Shown one piece after another: positions 1 through 6,475 of a stretch of 7,297 nt of DNA (its first letter is position 1; each line of letters begins with the position of its first letter). The position numbers were made by a program, and so were the translations under genes. Source of the DNA: an uncultured Bacteroidales bacterium (GTDB lineage Bacteria > Bacteroidota > Bacteroidia > Bacteroidales > Marinilabiliaceae); NCBI GenBank assembly GCA_934725785.1, contig CAKVCS010000051.1:1-7297 (forward strand), read 5' to 3'. A model generated the notes under the pieces. It did not search any database. It was not told where the DNA came from and was given only the letters and a program-made list of their open reading frames with translations.

Positions 1-54
1 GGAAAAAGCCCTCCCATCCCCGTGCGCGGCGGCCCTGCCTGTATGGGTCGCTCC

Positions 55-636
55 CTATTTCTTTTTGTCGCTCTTCTTCTTCACCGAGAATCCGAACTTG
101 CCGAGCAGCCTGCCCACGGCGTAATACTTGCCGTGGCTGTAGCATATGGGCTTGGCGTTCTCCAGCTCGAAAGCCCCTGTGGCCGGGTCTATGTAACGGT
201 CGTCGGCCCTTACGCCAGTCACCTCGGCTATGAACATGTCGTGCGACCCGAGCTCTATCACCTGCTTCACCTTGCACTCTATCGAGACCGGGCTCTCCGC
301 GATGCCTGGCGCTTTAACCGTGTAGCTCTCGCACGGGGTCAGCCCCATCTCCTGCCATTTGTTCACGTCGCGGCCGCTCTTGACGCCGCACCAGTCCGTG
401 GCGCGCGTCAGCTCCTCTGTCGTAAGGTTTATGACGAACTCGCCCGTACGGCTTATTATTCCGTGCGAGTGCCGTTCCTTGCGAACGGATATGCTCACCA
501 TGGGCGGGGTGGAGCATATGGTGCCGGCCCACGCCACGGTTATTATGTTATAGCTCTCGGGCGAGTCTCCGCAGCTCACCATGACGACGGGCAGGGGGTA
601 GAGCATGTTGCCTGGCTTGAATGATATGTTTGCCAT
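55..636 (-). CDS. Flavin reductase-like domain protein (flavoredoxin type)
   Basis: Predicted 193-residue cytoplasmic flavoprotein of the flavin reductase-like (FMN-binding split barrel) family, which binds FMN and carries electrons or reduces flavin. The N-terminal half has the family pattern: residues 13-22 YPLPVVMVSC, then NIITVAWAGT (30-39), STPPMVSISVRK (42-53) and the H-S-H-G-I-I segment with GEFVINL (65-71). A later GSHDMFIAEVTGV stretch (140-152) is also typical. The protein ends in a lysine-rich tail (KKKSDKKK). Length is normal for the family. The ATG is the first in frame and the family motifs begin close behind it. The gene is transcribed away from the paralog pair at 702-1447. 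The substrate and electron partner cannot be told from sequence. The family call is firm; a specific role is not. Confidence 0.9.
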   Translation of the reverse strand: MANISFKPGNMLYPLPVVMVSCGDSPESYNIITVAWAGTICSTPPMVSISVRKERHSHGIISRTGEFVINLTTEELTRATDWCGVKSGRDVNKWQEMGLTPCESYTVKAPGIAESPVSIECKVKQVIELGSHDMFIAEVTGVRADDRYIDPATGAFELENAKPICYSHGKYYAVGRLLGKFGFSVKKKSDKKK

Positions 637-659
637 TAATTTCTGATGTTATGCAATAA

Positions 660-677
660 AACGAGGGAAATCTCGTT
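660..677. repeat. Small inverted repeat in divergent intergenic region
   Basis: AACGAG (660-665) and CTCGTT (672-677) form a perfect 6-bp stem with a 6-nt loop. It lies midway between the divergent starts of the flavin reductase gene (636) and the first paralog (702). It could be an operator or a short 5'-UTR hairpin. I see no convincing TAnnTTTG promoter for either gene here. It is short enough to be chance. Confidence 0.35.
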
Positions 678-701
678 AACCTTTTGTTAATAAGAACGCA
701 A

Positions 702-1082
702 ATGTCGACTCTTACTTATCTGGACAATGACGATGTGGAGATATATGATATCTGCTACATTGAGTCAAATAGGGACCACGCTGGCAGGGTGTGGGATCTG
801 CTCTCCGTAGAGGGGAACTTCGAAGACTATGACTATCCCGTGCCCTGCTCTCGGAGGCTGAAAGAATGGCTTGATAGTCACGACGGTTTAACTTTGCCAG
901 ACGACCTTCCTGGCCAGCTGATAATTGTCGAGGCGGACGGCTGCGAGTCTGGCGAATTCCCGTTCACCACGTCCGACTGCTGGCTCACTTTCGCCGACCC
1001 CGACAAGCCCCGAAGATACGGGACCGAGGAAATATCATTGGGCAGTGCCCGCCAGTTGCTCCGTAAACGTTGGCAAGAGTAA
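702..1082 (+). CDS. Hypothetical protein, tandem paralog copy 1
   Basis: A 126-residue soluble, acidic protein of unknown function; I do not recognise the family. There is no signal peptide or membrane segment. It aligns with the next gene over most of its length: residues 47-60 (VPCSRRLKEWLDSH) match IPCSIRLNAWMDEH at the same positions 47-60 of copy 2. Further matches follow in an IIVEADG / MIVAADG strand, a PF-T-S---WLT block (87-96) and a C-terminal ISLGSARQLL / VSLREAARLL helix. I chose the ATG at 702 rather than a TTG 18 bases upstream because the homology to copy 2 begins with MS-L-YL at this ATG. The gap to copy 2 is 20 bases, so the two are probably co-transcribed. Conservation between the copies supports a real, translated gene. 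Confidence 0.75.
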   Translation: MSTLTYLDNDDVEIYDICYIESNRDHAGRVWDLLSVEGNFEDYDYPVPCSRRLKEWLDSHDGLTLPDDLPGQLIIVEADGCESGEFPFTTSDCWLTFADPDKPRRYGTEEISLGSARQLLRKRWQE

Positions 1083-1102
1083 ACGACCAAATATGCTCTC
1101 AC

Positions 1103-1447
1103 ATGTCCGAGCTTATCTACCTGCGGCGCTACAATAAGATATACAAGATCACCACAAGGCGGTCACTCCCCGATCACAGGGGAAAGAGATACGACGACAG
1201 GGCTCTCTATGGCGGCTTCTTCAGCGCCAAGCCTTGTGCCATCCCATGCTCCATAAGGCTGAACGCGTGGATGGATGAGCACCCCGGCATCCCGTCCCCC
1301 GAGACGCTGATGATCGTTGCCGCAGATGGCGATGAGCGCGGCATCCACCCGTTCAAGACTTCCTACTACTGGCTAACGCTGTCCAACGGTGGGGGTGGGC
1401 GCGTCCGCGTCTCGCTCCGTGAGGCCGCGAGACTTCTTGGCGAGTAG
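1103..1447 (+). CDS. Hypothetical protein, tandem paralog copy 2
   Basis: A 114-residue protein paralogous to the preceding gene; function unknown. Shared features are the MS-L-YL start, the PCS-RL--W---H block at 47-60, IVAADG (71-76), HPFKTSYYWLTL (82-93) and the C-terminal SLREAARLL helix. It lacks four residues around position 69 and is shorter before the last helix, where there is a GGGG run (96-99). Copy 2 is more basic than copy 1, especially in residues 9-30, so the copies have diverged in charge while keeping the core. A TTG start at 1070 would overlap copy 1; the ATG at 1103 is preferred because it aligns with the start of copy 1. The gene ends 6 bases from the convergent pyrI stop. 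The W/P/H-rich conserved core suggests a compact fold, but no function can be assigned. Confidence 0.75.
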   Translation: MSELIYLRRYNKIYKITTRRSLPDHRGKRYDDRALYGGFFSAKPCAIPCSIRLNAWMDEHPGIPSPETLMIVAADGDERGIHPFKTSYYWLTLSNGGGGRVRVSLREAARLLGE

Positions 1448-1458
1448 CCCCGGCTACT
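1443..1458. terminator. Hairpin spanning both convergent stop codons (possible bidirectional terminator)
   Basis: AGTAGCC (1443-1449) and GGCTACT (1452-1458) form a 7-bp stem with a 2-nt loop, so in RNA the loop would have to open by a pair or two. Each arm contains the TAG stop of one convergent gene: copy 2 on plus, pyrI on minus. No U-tract follows on either side, so intrinsic termination is uncertain. It may simply reflect two similar gene ends meeting. Confidence 0.35.
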
Positions 1459-1915
1459 TCATCACCATGTGCTCCTCCGTCGTCACCTTCTCGCAATAGT
1501 GGCATTTGAGGGCCAGGGGCAGCTTGCTCACGACGAAGAACCGCGTCGTGATGTCCTCGTGGTTGGTTATGCACTTGGGGTTGAAGCAGCGGACGTAGCC
1601 GGTCAGCTCGTCGGGCAGGGACACCTGCCTTTTCTCCACCACCTTATAGTCCCTTATTATATTCAGTTTGGCTTCAGGGGCCACAAGGGCTATCTTGTTG
1701 ATGTCGTCGTCCGCGAAGAATCGGTCCGACACCTTTATTATGCTCTTGCGCCCCAGCATCTTGCTCTCAAGGTTGGTGCCGAACGTTATGGCGTTGGGAA
1801 TCTTCTCAAGCCCAAGCAGTGATATGACCTTGAAAAGGTTCTGCGCAGGTATGTGGTCTATCACCGTGCCATCTTTTATGGCGCTTACTTTCAGCTCTTT
1901 ATCGTTACTCTCCAT
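1454..1915 (-). CDS. pyrI: Aspartate carbamoyltransferase regulatory chain
   Basis: A 153-residue regulatory subunit of aspartate carbamoyltransferase, the allosteric partner of PyrB in the first committed step of pyrimidine synthesis. The N-terminal allosteric domain carries the family sequence KVSAIKDGTVIDHIPA (9-24) and a following LLGL-K segment. The C-terminal zinc domain has the four zinc cysteines in the correct arrangement: C110-x4-C115 and C138-x2-C141, the latter within LKCHYCE. Length equals that of the well-studied enterobacterial chain. The gene lies 36 bases downstream of pyrB on the same strand, so they should form one transcript and a holoenzyme of catalytic trimers and regulatory dimers. 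Nucleotide effectors (CTP/ATP/UTP) are known for the family but not shown here. Confidence 0.97.
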   Translation of the reverse strand: MESNDKELKVSAIKDGTVIDHIPAQNLFKVISLLGLEKIPNAITFGTNLESKMLGRKSIIKVSDRFFADDDINKIALVAPEAKLNIIRDYKVVEKRQVSLPDELTGYVRCFNPKCITNHEDITTRFFVVSKLPLALKCHYCEKVTTEEHMVMK

Positions 1916-1951
1916 TTTCTTGTCTCTCTGTTTTGTGTTGCGGTCTCGCCT

Positions 1952-2866
1952 TTACTCTTTCGCGCCCAGGATGGCGGCAATGATGGCCATGCGGGTGAAC
2001 ATGCCGTTCTTTGCCTGCTCAAAGAAGTAGGCTTTGGGGTTCTGGTCGACGTCGGTCGAGATCTCTCCCACGCGTGGCAGCGGGTGGAGTATCCGCAGGT
2101 TGTCTTTCGTCACGTCGAGCATGTCGTTGTGGAGCACGTACGTGTTCTTCACCCTCTCATATTCCATAAGGTCCGAGAATCGCTCCTTCTGCACTCGCGT
2201 CATGTACAGGATGTCGGCCGTCGGCAGCACGTCGGCCATGTCGTGGTGCTCCTCGTACTTTATGCCCTTCTCATCGAGGAAGGCCTTGTACTCCTGGGGC
2301 ATCTTGAGCTCGTCTGGCGCCACGAAGTAGAATGTCGGGTTGAAGTAGCTCATGGCCTGTATGAGGCTGTGCACCGTGCGGCCATATTTCAAGTCGCCCA
2401 CCAGGGCTATCTTCAGGTCGGTCAGTTTGCCCTGCGTCTTTTTTATCGAGTACATGTCCAGCAGGGTCTGCGTCGGGTGCTGGTTCGCCCCGTCGCCTGC
2501 GTTTATCACCGGCACCGGGCTCTGCTCAGACGCGTAGCGCGCGGCCCCCTCCAGGTAGTGCCGCATCACAATCAGGTCCGCGTAGTTAGACACCATCTTG
2601 ATCGTGTCCTTCAGCGTCTCGCCCTTGGTGGCCGATGTCACGCCAGGGTCCGAGAAGCCTATCACGCGAGCCCCGAGGCGGTTCATGGCTGTCTCGAAGC
2701 TAAGGCGCGTGCGGGTCGACGGCTCAAAGAAGAGGCTCGCTATTATCTTGCCGCGGAGCAGCGGCTGGTCGGGGTTCGCCTCGAAGTCGGCTGCCATTTC
2801 CAGGATGCGGAGCATGTCATCCTTGCTGATGTCGTTTATAGAGACGAGGCTCTTGTTCTTTATCAT
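1952..2866 (-). CDS. pyrB: Aspartate carbamoyltransferase catalytic chain
   Basis: A 304-residue catalytic subunit joining carbamoyl phosphate and L-aspartate to give N-carbamoyl-L-aspartate. The carbamoyl-phosphate site FEPSTRTR is at residues 47-54. The 80s-loop lysine is K81 (ATKGETL), followed by MRH (101-103), HPTQ (130-133) and the TRVQ (223-226) and HPLPR (261-265) loops of the aspartate domain. All expected catalytic residues appear intact. An upstream in-frame ATG at 2932 would add 22 residues rich in R, N and S. I prefer 2866 because it gives the normal length, and because the promoter element at 2900-2907 lies inside the extension. pyrI follows 36 bases downstream. With transcription probably starting near 2894, the leader is under 35 nt, too short for an enterobacterial-type pyrBI attenuator. 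Confidence 0.96.
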   Translation of the reverse strand: MIKNKSLVSINDISKDDMLRILEMAADFEANPDQPLLRGKIIASLFFEPSTRTRLSFETAMNRLGARVIGFSDPGVTSATKGETLKDTIKMVSNYADLIVMRHYLEGAARYASEQSPVPVINAGDGANQHPTQTLLDMYSIKKTQGKLTDLKIALVGDLKYGRTVHSLIQAMSYFNPTFYFVAPDELKMPQEYKAFLDEKGIKYEEHHDMADVLPTADILYMTRVQKERFSDLMEYERVKNTYVLHNDMLDVTKDNLRILHPLPRVGEISTDVDQNPKAYFFEQAKNGMFTRMAIIAAILGAKE

Positions 2867-2899
2867 GGTGCGAGTGTTTGTGTGTTGACTTCGGGAATA

Positions 2900-2907
2900 C
2901 AAATTTA
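2900..2907 (-). promoter_or_regulatory. Bacteroidota -7 element for pyrBI
   Basis: Read on the minus strand, these bases are TAAATTTG, an exact match to the Bacteroidota -7 consensus TAnnTTTG, 33 bases before the pyrB start. No TTTG -33 box lies at the expected distance upstream, so it rests on the -7 match, its position and the need for a promoter here. Confidence 0.55.
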
Positions 2908-2984
2908 AGCGGTTTTTCGGCCTATGGGCCATGTGACGCGAGTTAATTTGGCGGCTCCCATTTTTCGTGTTTGGCGCAATTCCT

Positions 2985-2992
2985 TATCTTAG
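2985..2992 (+). promoter_or_regulatory. Probable -7 element for the sensory/PPDK-like unit
   Basis: TATCTTAG differs at one position from TAnnTTTG and lies 30 bases before the ATG at 3023. The upstream T-tract at 2961-2965 is at about the right distance for a -33 element but is not TTTG. The weaker TTAATTTG at 2943-2950 is an alternative. The site would drive the small sensory gene and the large receiver-PPDK gene as one transcript. Confidence 0.4.
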
Positions 2993-3022
2993 CCGGCAAA
3001 AGAACTTTTGGCACTTTCTCTT

Positions 3023-3427
3023 ATGGATAGCACTTTCAGCTCGGCCGACTCCATCACGCCCGTGGCGTGCATAGACTTCGTGGCGGACGTGACGACACGC
3101 GGGTTGACGTTCAGCGAGACCCTGCAACGCGTGGCGGATGCGTTGCCCAAGGCTATGCTCCACCCCTCAAAGGCTACGGCGGAGGTCTCCTACGCGGGAA
3201 TGTCGTTCCGCAGCCCGGGGCATGCCCCGTCGCCTGCCACCATCGAGGCCGACTTCGCCTCCATCGACGATCACAAGGGGCGTGTACTGATTGCCTATCA
3301 CGCCTCGCCGGACTCCTTCACGCCCGAGGAGACGCGGATGATTAACGTCGTCGGAAGGCTCGTCTGCGGGTTCGTCAACGCGGTCAGGGGGCGGGACCTT
3401 TACGCCAGCAGGCCGAGGGAGAAATGA
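3023..3427 (+). CDS. Small GAF-like sensory domain protein
   Basis: A 134-residue protein that appears to be one free-standing signal-input domain. The pattern is that of GAF-like modules often placed before kinases or other outputs: an N-terminal helix (LTFSETLQRVADALPKAM, 28-45), a strand pair (ATAEVSYAGMSFRS, 51-64), an acidic segment, a strand (GRVLIAYHA, 86-94) and FTPEETRMINVVGRLVCGFV (99-118), which matches the usual F-x-x-E-E-x-x-L-I-x-x-x-x-x-x-L ending. There is no signal peptide or membrane helix. A TTG 15 bases earlier is possible, but the ATG sits at a better distance from the -7 element. Its TGA stop overlaps an ATG (ATGA, 3424-3427) and is in the same frame as the large downstream gene, with no stop between. 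The ligand is unknown. The domain assignment is by pattern and moderately sure. Confidence 0.7.
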   Translation: MDSTFSSADSITPVACIDFVADVTTRGLTFSETLQRVADALPKAMLHPSKATAEVSYAGMSFRSPGHAPSPATIEADFASIDDHKGRVLIAYHASPDSFTPEETRMINVVGRLVCGFVNAVRGRDLYASRPREK

Positions 3428-3529
3428 ACGGCCATTAGCGAGGACTTCCGCAAGGCCCTCACTACCGACAAGAAGCCGCTGCAGCTCTTCTTCAACAAGC
3501 AGGTCCTCGACAGGTACATCTACCTGGAC
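3424..3529 (+). other. Probable true 5' coding region of the receiver-PPDK gene with disrupted or non-standard start
   Basis: From 3428 to 3529 the frame of the downstream gene is open and looks coding: 32 of 34 codons end in G or C, and the translation (AISEDFRKAL..., LQLFFNKQVLDRYIYLD) runs smoothly into the first ATG at 3530. No ATG, GTG or TTG occurs in this frame between the TGA at 3425 and 3530. An ATG at 3424 overlaps the upstream stop as in coupled genes, but is one frame off and meets TAG after four codons. Removing one A near 3427 would read ATG ACG GCC ATT AGC, giving MTAISEDF and joining the frames. The cause could be a one-base insertion, a sequencing error, an ACG or ATT start, or a +1 shift at the CAT TAG. 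Confidence 0.65.
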
Positions 3530-6448
3530 ATGATGAAGTACAAGATTCACAACATCCTCTTCGTCGCCACGCTCTACGACGCCTTCACTCTCGAGAACGA
3601 CGACAGCTTCTTCGAGCAGTTCATGGGCGAGATATACCAGTACAGCCTCTTCTCGCTGCCGCGCATCACGGGCGTGGCGTCGCCCGAAGACGCGCTCGAG
3701 CTCATGAAGACAACGCGGTTCGACATGGCCCTGCTCATGGTCGGGCTCGACATCGACGCCACGTTCCGGCTCTCTGCCGACATCAAGGAGCGCCAGCGCG
3801 ACATCCCGGTCTACCTCCTCTCCAACCAGAAGAGCGGCGTAAAAGAGGTGGAGCAGAGGGCGCTGCGGACGCCATCCATCGACAAGGTCTTCGTCTGGGG
3901 CGGCAACTCCGACATCATTTTCTCAATCGTCAAGAGCACGGAGGACGAGGTCAACGTCATCGACGACACCAAAATAGGGCTCGTGAGGGTCATCCTCCTT
4001 GTCGAGGACTCGCCAGAGTATTACTCCAAATATCTCAGGATACTCTTCTCCATCGTCTTCAACCAGGTGCAAAAGCTCCTCGAGGAGGACGACCATAACG
4101 AGATCACCAGGGTCTCGAAGATGAGGCAGAGGCCCAAAATATTGCATGCCCGTAACTATGAGGACGCCATGTACATCATCGAGAAGTACCACGACTACCT
4201 CCTGTGCGTCATCTCCGATGTCGAGTTCGACAGGGCGGGCAAGGCCGACGACCGGGCCGGATACAAGCTCCTGAAGTACCTCCGCTCCGAGATGCCCGAG
4301 CTCCCGACAATCCTGCAGAGCGCCGTCCCGTCCAACAGGCAGTTGGCCAAGGAGCTCGGCGTCGCCTTCCTCGACAAGGACTCGGAGCGGCTGCAGGCCG
4401 ATCTCGTCAAGTTCCTGACCAGCAGGCTCGGCTTCGGCGACTTCATATTCCGAAATCCCGAGGGCAAGCCCGTGGCCCAGGCCAAGGGCATTAAGGAGTT
4501 CGAGACCATCTTCCGCAACATGCCGCAAGACAAGCTCAAGCAATATTGCCGAGATTTCCGAATCTCCTCATGGATAATGAGCCGCGGCGAGATTCCGCTC
4601 GCGCGCCAGCTCAACGCCATAGATTTCAACAAATACGCCGACCTCGAGCTCTTCCGTGCCGACATCCTGCGCCTCATGGACGACTACCGCTCCGAGCGCA
4701 GGCGCGGCAAGCTCCTCGACTATGACGATGTCGACGTGCCGGACGAGAGAAACGTCATAATGCTCGCACCGGGCAAGCTCGGCGGCAAGGGCAGGGGCCT
4801 CGCCTTCATCAACACCCTTATCCAGAATATCGACACCAGCGAGTTCGATGCGCACATCAACGTCCGCATCCCCGTCACGGCCATCATCGGAACTGACGAG
4901 TTCGACGCTTTCATGAGGCGGGGCAATTTGCGTCAGTACCTCATCGGCGACCCCGACTACACCGAGCTGCGCGAGAGGTTCAACGACACGCCGCTATCCG
5001 AGAGGCTCATGTCGCGGATACGCCGCTTCGTCAGCCAAGTGCGGCGTCCGCTCGCGGTGCGATCCAGCTCCCTCTCCGAGGATTCGCTCAACCAGCCGTT
5101 CGCCGGTGTCTTCGACACCTACCTCGTGCCAAACAATGCGGACTCGATCGAGGAGAACGCGCAAAACGTGGCCCAGGCGGTCAAGATGGTCTACTCATCC
5201 ATCTACTCGCCCTCCAGCCGCGCCTACTTCGCCAGCACGAAGGTGAACATCGACAAGGAGAAGATGGCCGTCGTCATCCAAGTCCTCGTCGGCGGTGAGC
5301 ACGGGGGATATTACTATCCTCACGTCTCGGGCACCGCGCAGAGCTACAATTACTACCCCGTGGCGCATATGCTCCCCGAGGAGGGCTTCGCCGTGGCCGG
5401 CTTCGGCCTCGGCTATTATGTGGTGGGCGGCAGCAAGGCATACAGGTTCTCGCCAGCATGGCCGGCGGTCGAGACCACGTCAGTCCCGGACATGGTCAAG
5501 AACACGCAGGTGGACTTCCTCGCCGTGGACCTCAAGCCAAGGCGGCTGGACTACGTGCACGACGGCGAGCAGGCGCCTCTCGCCACGCTCGACATCCTCG
5601 AGGCCGAGAAGCACGGCACGCTGCGCCACTGCGCGTCGGTCTACAACCCGCAGAATGACACGATAGAGCCGGGGCTGCGGGCCTATGGCCCCAGGGTCGT
5701 CAACTTCGCCGATATTCTCAAGTACGACTACGTCCCCCTGCCAAGGCTGCTCTCAGTGATCCTTTCCGCGGCGAAAGACTCGTTCGGGACGCCCGTCGAG
5801 ATCGAATGGTCCGTAGACCTCGACGAGGATGAGAGGGGGCTGCCGTCGTTCTACCTCCTGCAGATGAAGCCTATCATAACCGACCTGCGCGGTGACAGCG
5901 TCGAGGTCTCTGCGCCCGAGCGAGACGCCGCCTACCTCTACACCACGCAGAGCCTTGGCAATGGCAGTGTCGACGGGGTCACGGACATCATATACATCGA
6001 GCCGGACTCGTTCGACAAGATGAGGACTGAGCAGATGGCCAAGGAGATTGGATATCTCAACGGCCTTATGATGGACGAGGGGCGGAAATACGTCCTCATC
6101 GGCCCGGGACGATGGGGCACGAGGGATAAGTTCATTGGCATACCAGTCCAGTGGAGCGAGATATCCAACGCCAAGCTGATTGTAGAGATGAGCCTGCCTG
6201 GCTTCCCGCTCGACTCCTCGCTCGGCTCGCACTTCTTCCACAATGTCACGAGCATGAACATCGGCTACCTCTCCGTCAAGGACGACAGCGCCACCGATTT
6301 CATCAACTGGAATCTGATTCATCAGCTGCCCATAGTGCGCCAGACTGATTTCTTCCGCCAGGTGCGCGCGCCGCATGCGCTCGACATCCGGATGAATGGC
6401 AAGCGCCGCGTCGCGTCGATATGCCCGTGGCGGCCCGCCGATGAGTAG
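3530..6448 (+). CDS. Receiver-PPDK_N multidomain protein (PEP synthase-like, atypical)
   Basis: At least 972 residues, probably about 1006 (see 3424-3529). Domains: (a) 6-130, a receiver-like fold lacking the acceptor Asp (FDMALLMVG at 64-72 has Met at that place). (b) About 152-300, a full response-regulator receiver with acidic pair E159/D160, phospho-acceptor D230 (VISD), S264 and K283. (c) About 405-785, the PPDK/PEP synthase N-terminal nucleotide-binding domain: GKLGGKGRGLA (415-425), VRSSSLSED (510-518), FAGVFDTYL (524-532), SG (600-601), VEIEW (756-760) and LLQMKP (776-781), with Lys where dikinases usually have Arg. (d) About 800-965, a C-terminal domain with LIGPGRWGT (856-864), a PVQWSEISNAK stretch and GSHFFHN (899-905). 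I find no phosphohistidine swivelling domain (GGxTSH) and no PEP-binding barrel, so it is unlikely to make PEP. A phosphorylation-controlled ATP-dependent phosphotransferase or signalling output is an inference. It follows the sensory gene directly and is probably co-expressed. Confidence 0.85.
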   Translation: MMKYKIHNILFVATLYDAFTLENDDSFFEQFMGEIYQYSLFSLPRITGVASPEDALELMKTTRFDMALLMVGLDIDATFRLSADIKERQRDIPVYLLSNQKSGVKEVEQRALRTPSIDKVFVWGGNSDIIFSIVKSTEDEVNVIDDTKIGLVRVILLVEDSPEYYSKYLRILFSIVFNQVQKLLEEDDHNEITRVSKMRQRPKILHARNYEDAMYIIEKYHDYLLCVISDVEFDRAGKADDRAGYKLLKYLRSEMPELPTILQSAVPSNRQLAKELGVAFLDKDSERLQADLVKFLTSRLGFGDFIFRNPEGKPVAQAKGIKEFETIFRNMPQDKLKQYCRDFRISSWIMSRGEIPLARQLNAIDFNKYADLELFRADILRLMDDYRSERRRGKLLDYDDVDVPDERNVIMLAPGKLGGKGRGLAFINTLIQNIDTSEFDAHINVRIPVTAIIGTDEFDAFMRRGNLRQYLIGDPDYTELRERFNDTPLSERLMSRIRRFVSQVRRPLAVRSSSLSEDSLNQPFAGVFDTYLVPNNADSIEENAQNVAQAVKMVYSSIYSPSSRAYFASTKVNIDKEKMAVVIQVLVGGEHGGYYYPHVSGTAQSYNYYPVAHMLPEEGFAVAGFGLGYYVVGGSKAYRFSPAWPAVETTSVPDMVKNTQVDFLAVDLKPRRLDYVHDGEQAPLATLDILEAEKHGTLRHCASVYNPQNDTIEPGLRAYGPRVVNFADILKYDYVPLPRLLSVILSAAKDSFGTPVEIEWSVDLDEDERGLPSFYLLQMKPIITDLRGDSVEVSAPERDAAYLYTTQSLGNGSVDGVTDIIYIEPDSFDKMRTEQMAKEIGYLNGLMMDEGRKYVLIGPGRWGTRDKFIGIPVQWSEISNAKLIVEMSLPGFPLDSSLGSHFFHNVTSMNIGYLSVKDDSATDFINWNLIHQLPIVRQTDFFRQVRAPHALDIRMNGKRRVASICPWRPADE

Positions 6449-6449
6449 G

Positions 6450-6465
6450 AGGGTGGGGGGGCGTC
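6450..6465 (+). repeat. G-rich 16-nt motif, copy 1
   Basis: AGGGTGGGGGGGCGTC begins 2 bases after the stop of the receiver-PPDK gene. It matches the sequence at 6866-6881 after the rpsO stop at 15 of 16 positions. Both copies are on the plus strand, outside genes and just 3' of a gene. The function is unknown; a remnant repeat or a G-rich 3'-end signal are possibilities. Confidence 0.4.
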
Positions 6466-6475
6466 TATGCCCGGC

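Noticed and set aside
1..54. Possible gene end or terminator in the first bases
   Set aside because: The stretch is too short, with no clear stem-loop or coding pattern that can be assigned.
22..624. 200-codon plus-strand open frame opposite the flavin reductase gene
   Set aside because: The minus strand encodes a recognisable family protein over the same bases; the plus translation has no recognisable motif.
1853..2908. A 351-codon open frame on the plus strand opposite pyrB
   Set aside because: It is antisense to a complete pyrB with all catalytic motifs, and its His/Val/Arg-rich translation is what the reverse complement of a GC-rich gene produces.
2867..2932. 22-residue N-terminal extension of PyrB from an upstream ATG
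   Set aside because: It exceeds normal family length, has unusual composition and overlaps the TAAATTTG promoter element.
3425..3427. TGA as selenocysteine or reassigned codon joining the two genes
   Set aside because: The ATGA overlap fits ordinary gene coupling, I see no clear selenocysteine-insertion hairpin after it, and a one-base indel explains the data more simply. It is kept only as a low-ranked option in the start-codon finding.
3923..4543. Long minus-strand open frame opposite the receiver domain (also 5753-6376)
   Set aside because: These lie wholly inside the receiver-PPDK gene, whose domain motifs are clear; their compositions are biased antisense artefacts.
3530..6448. Naming the large gene ppsA or ppdK
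   Set aside because: Only the N-terminal nucleotide-binding part is shared; the phosphohistidine and PEP-binding domains are not found.
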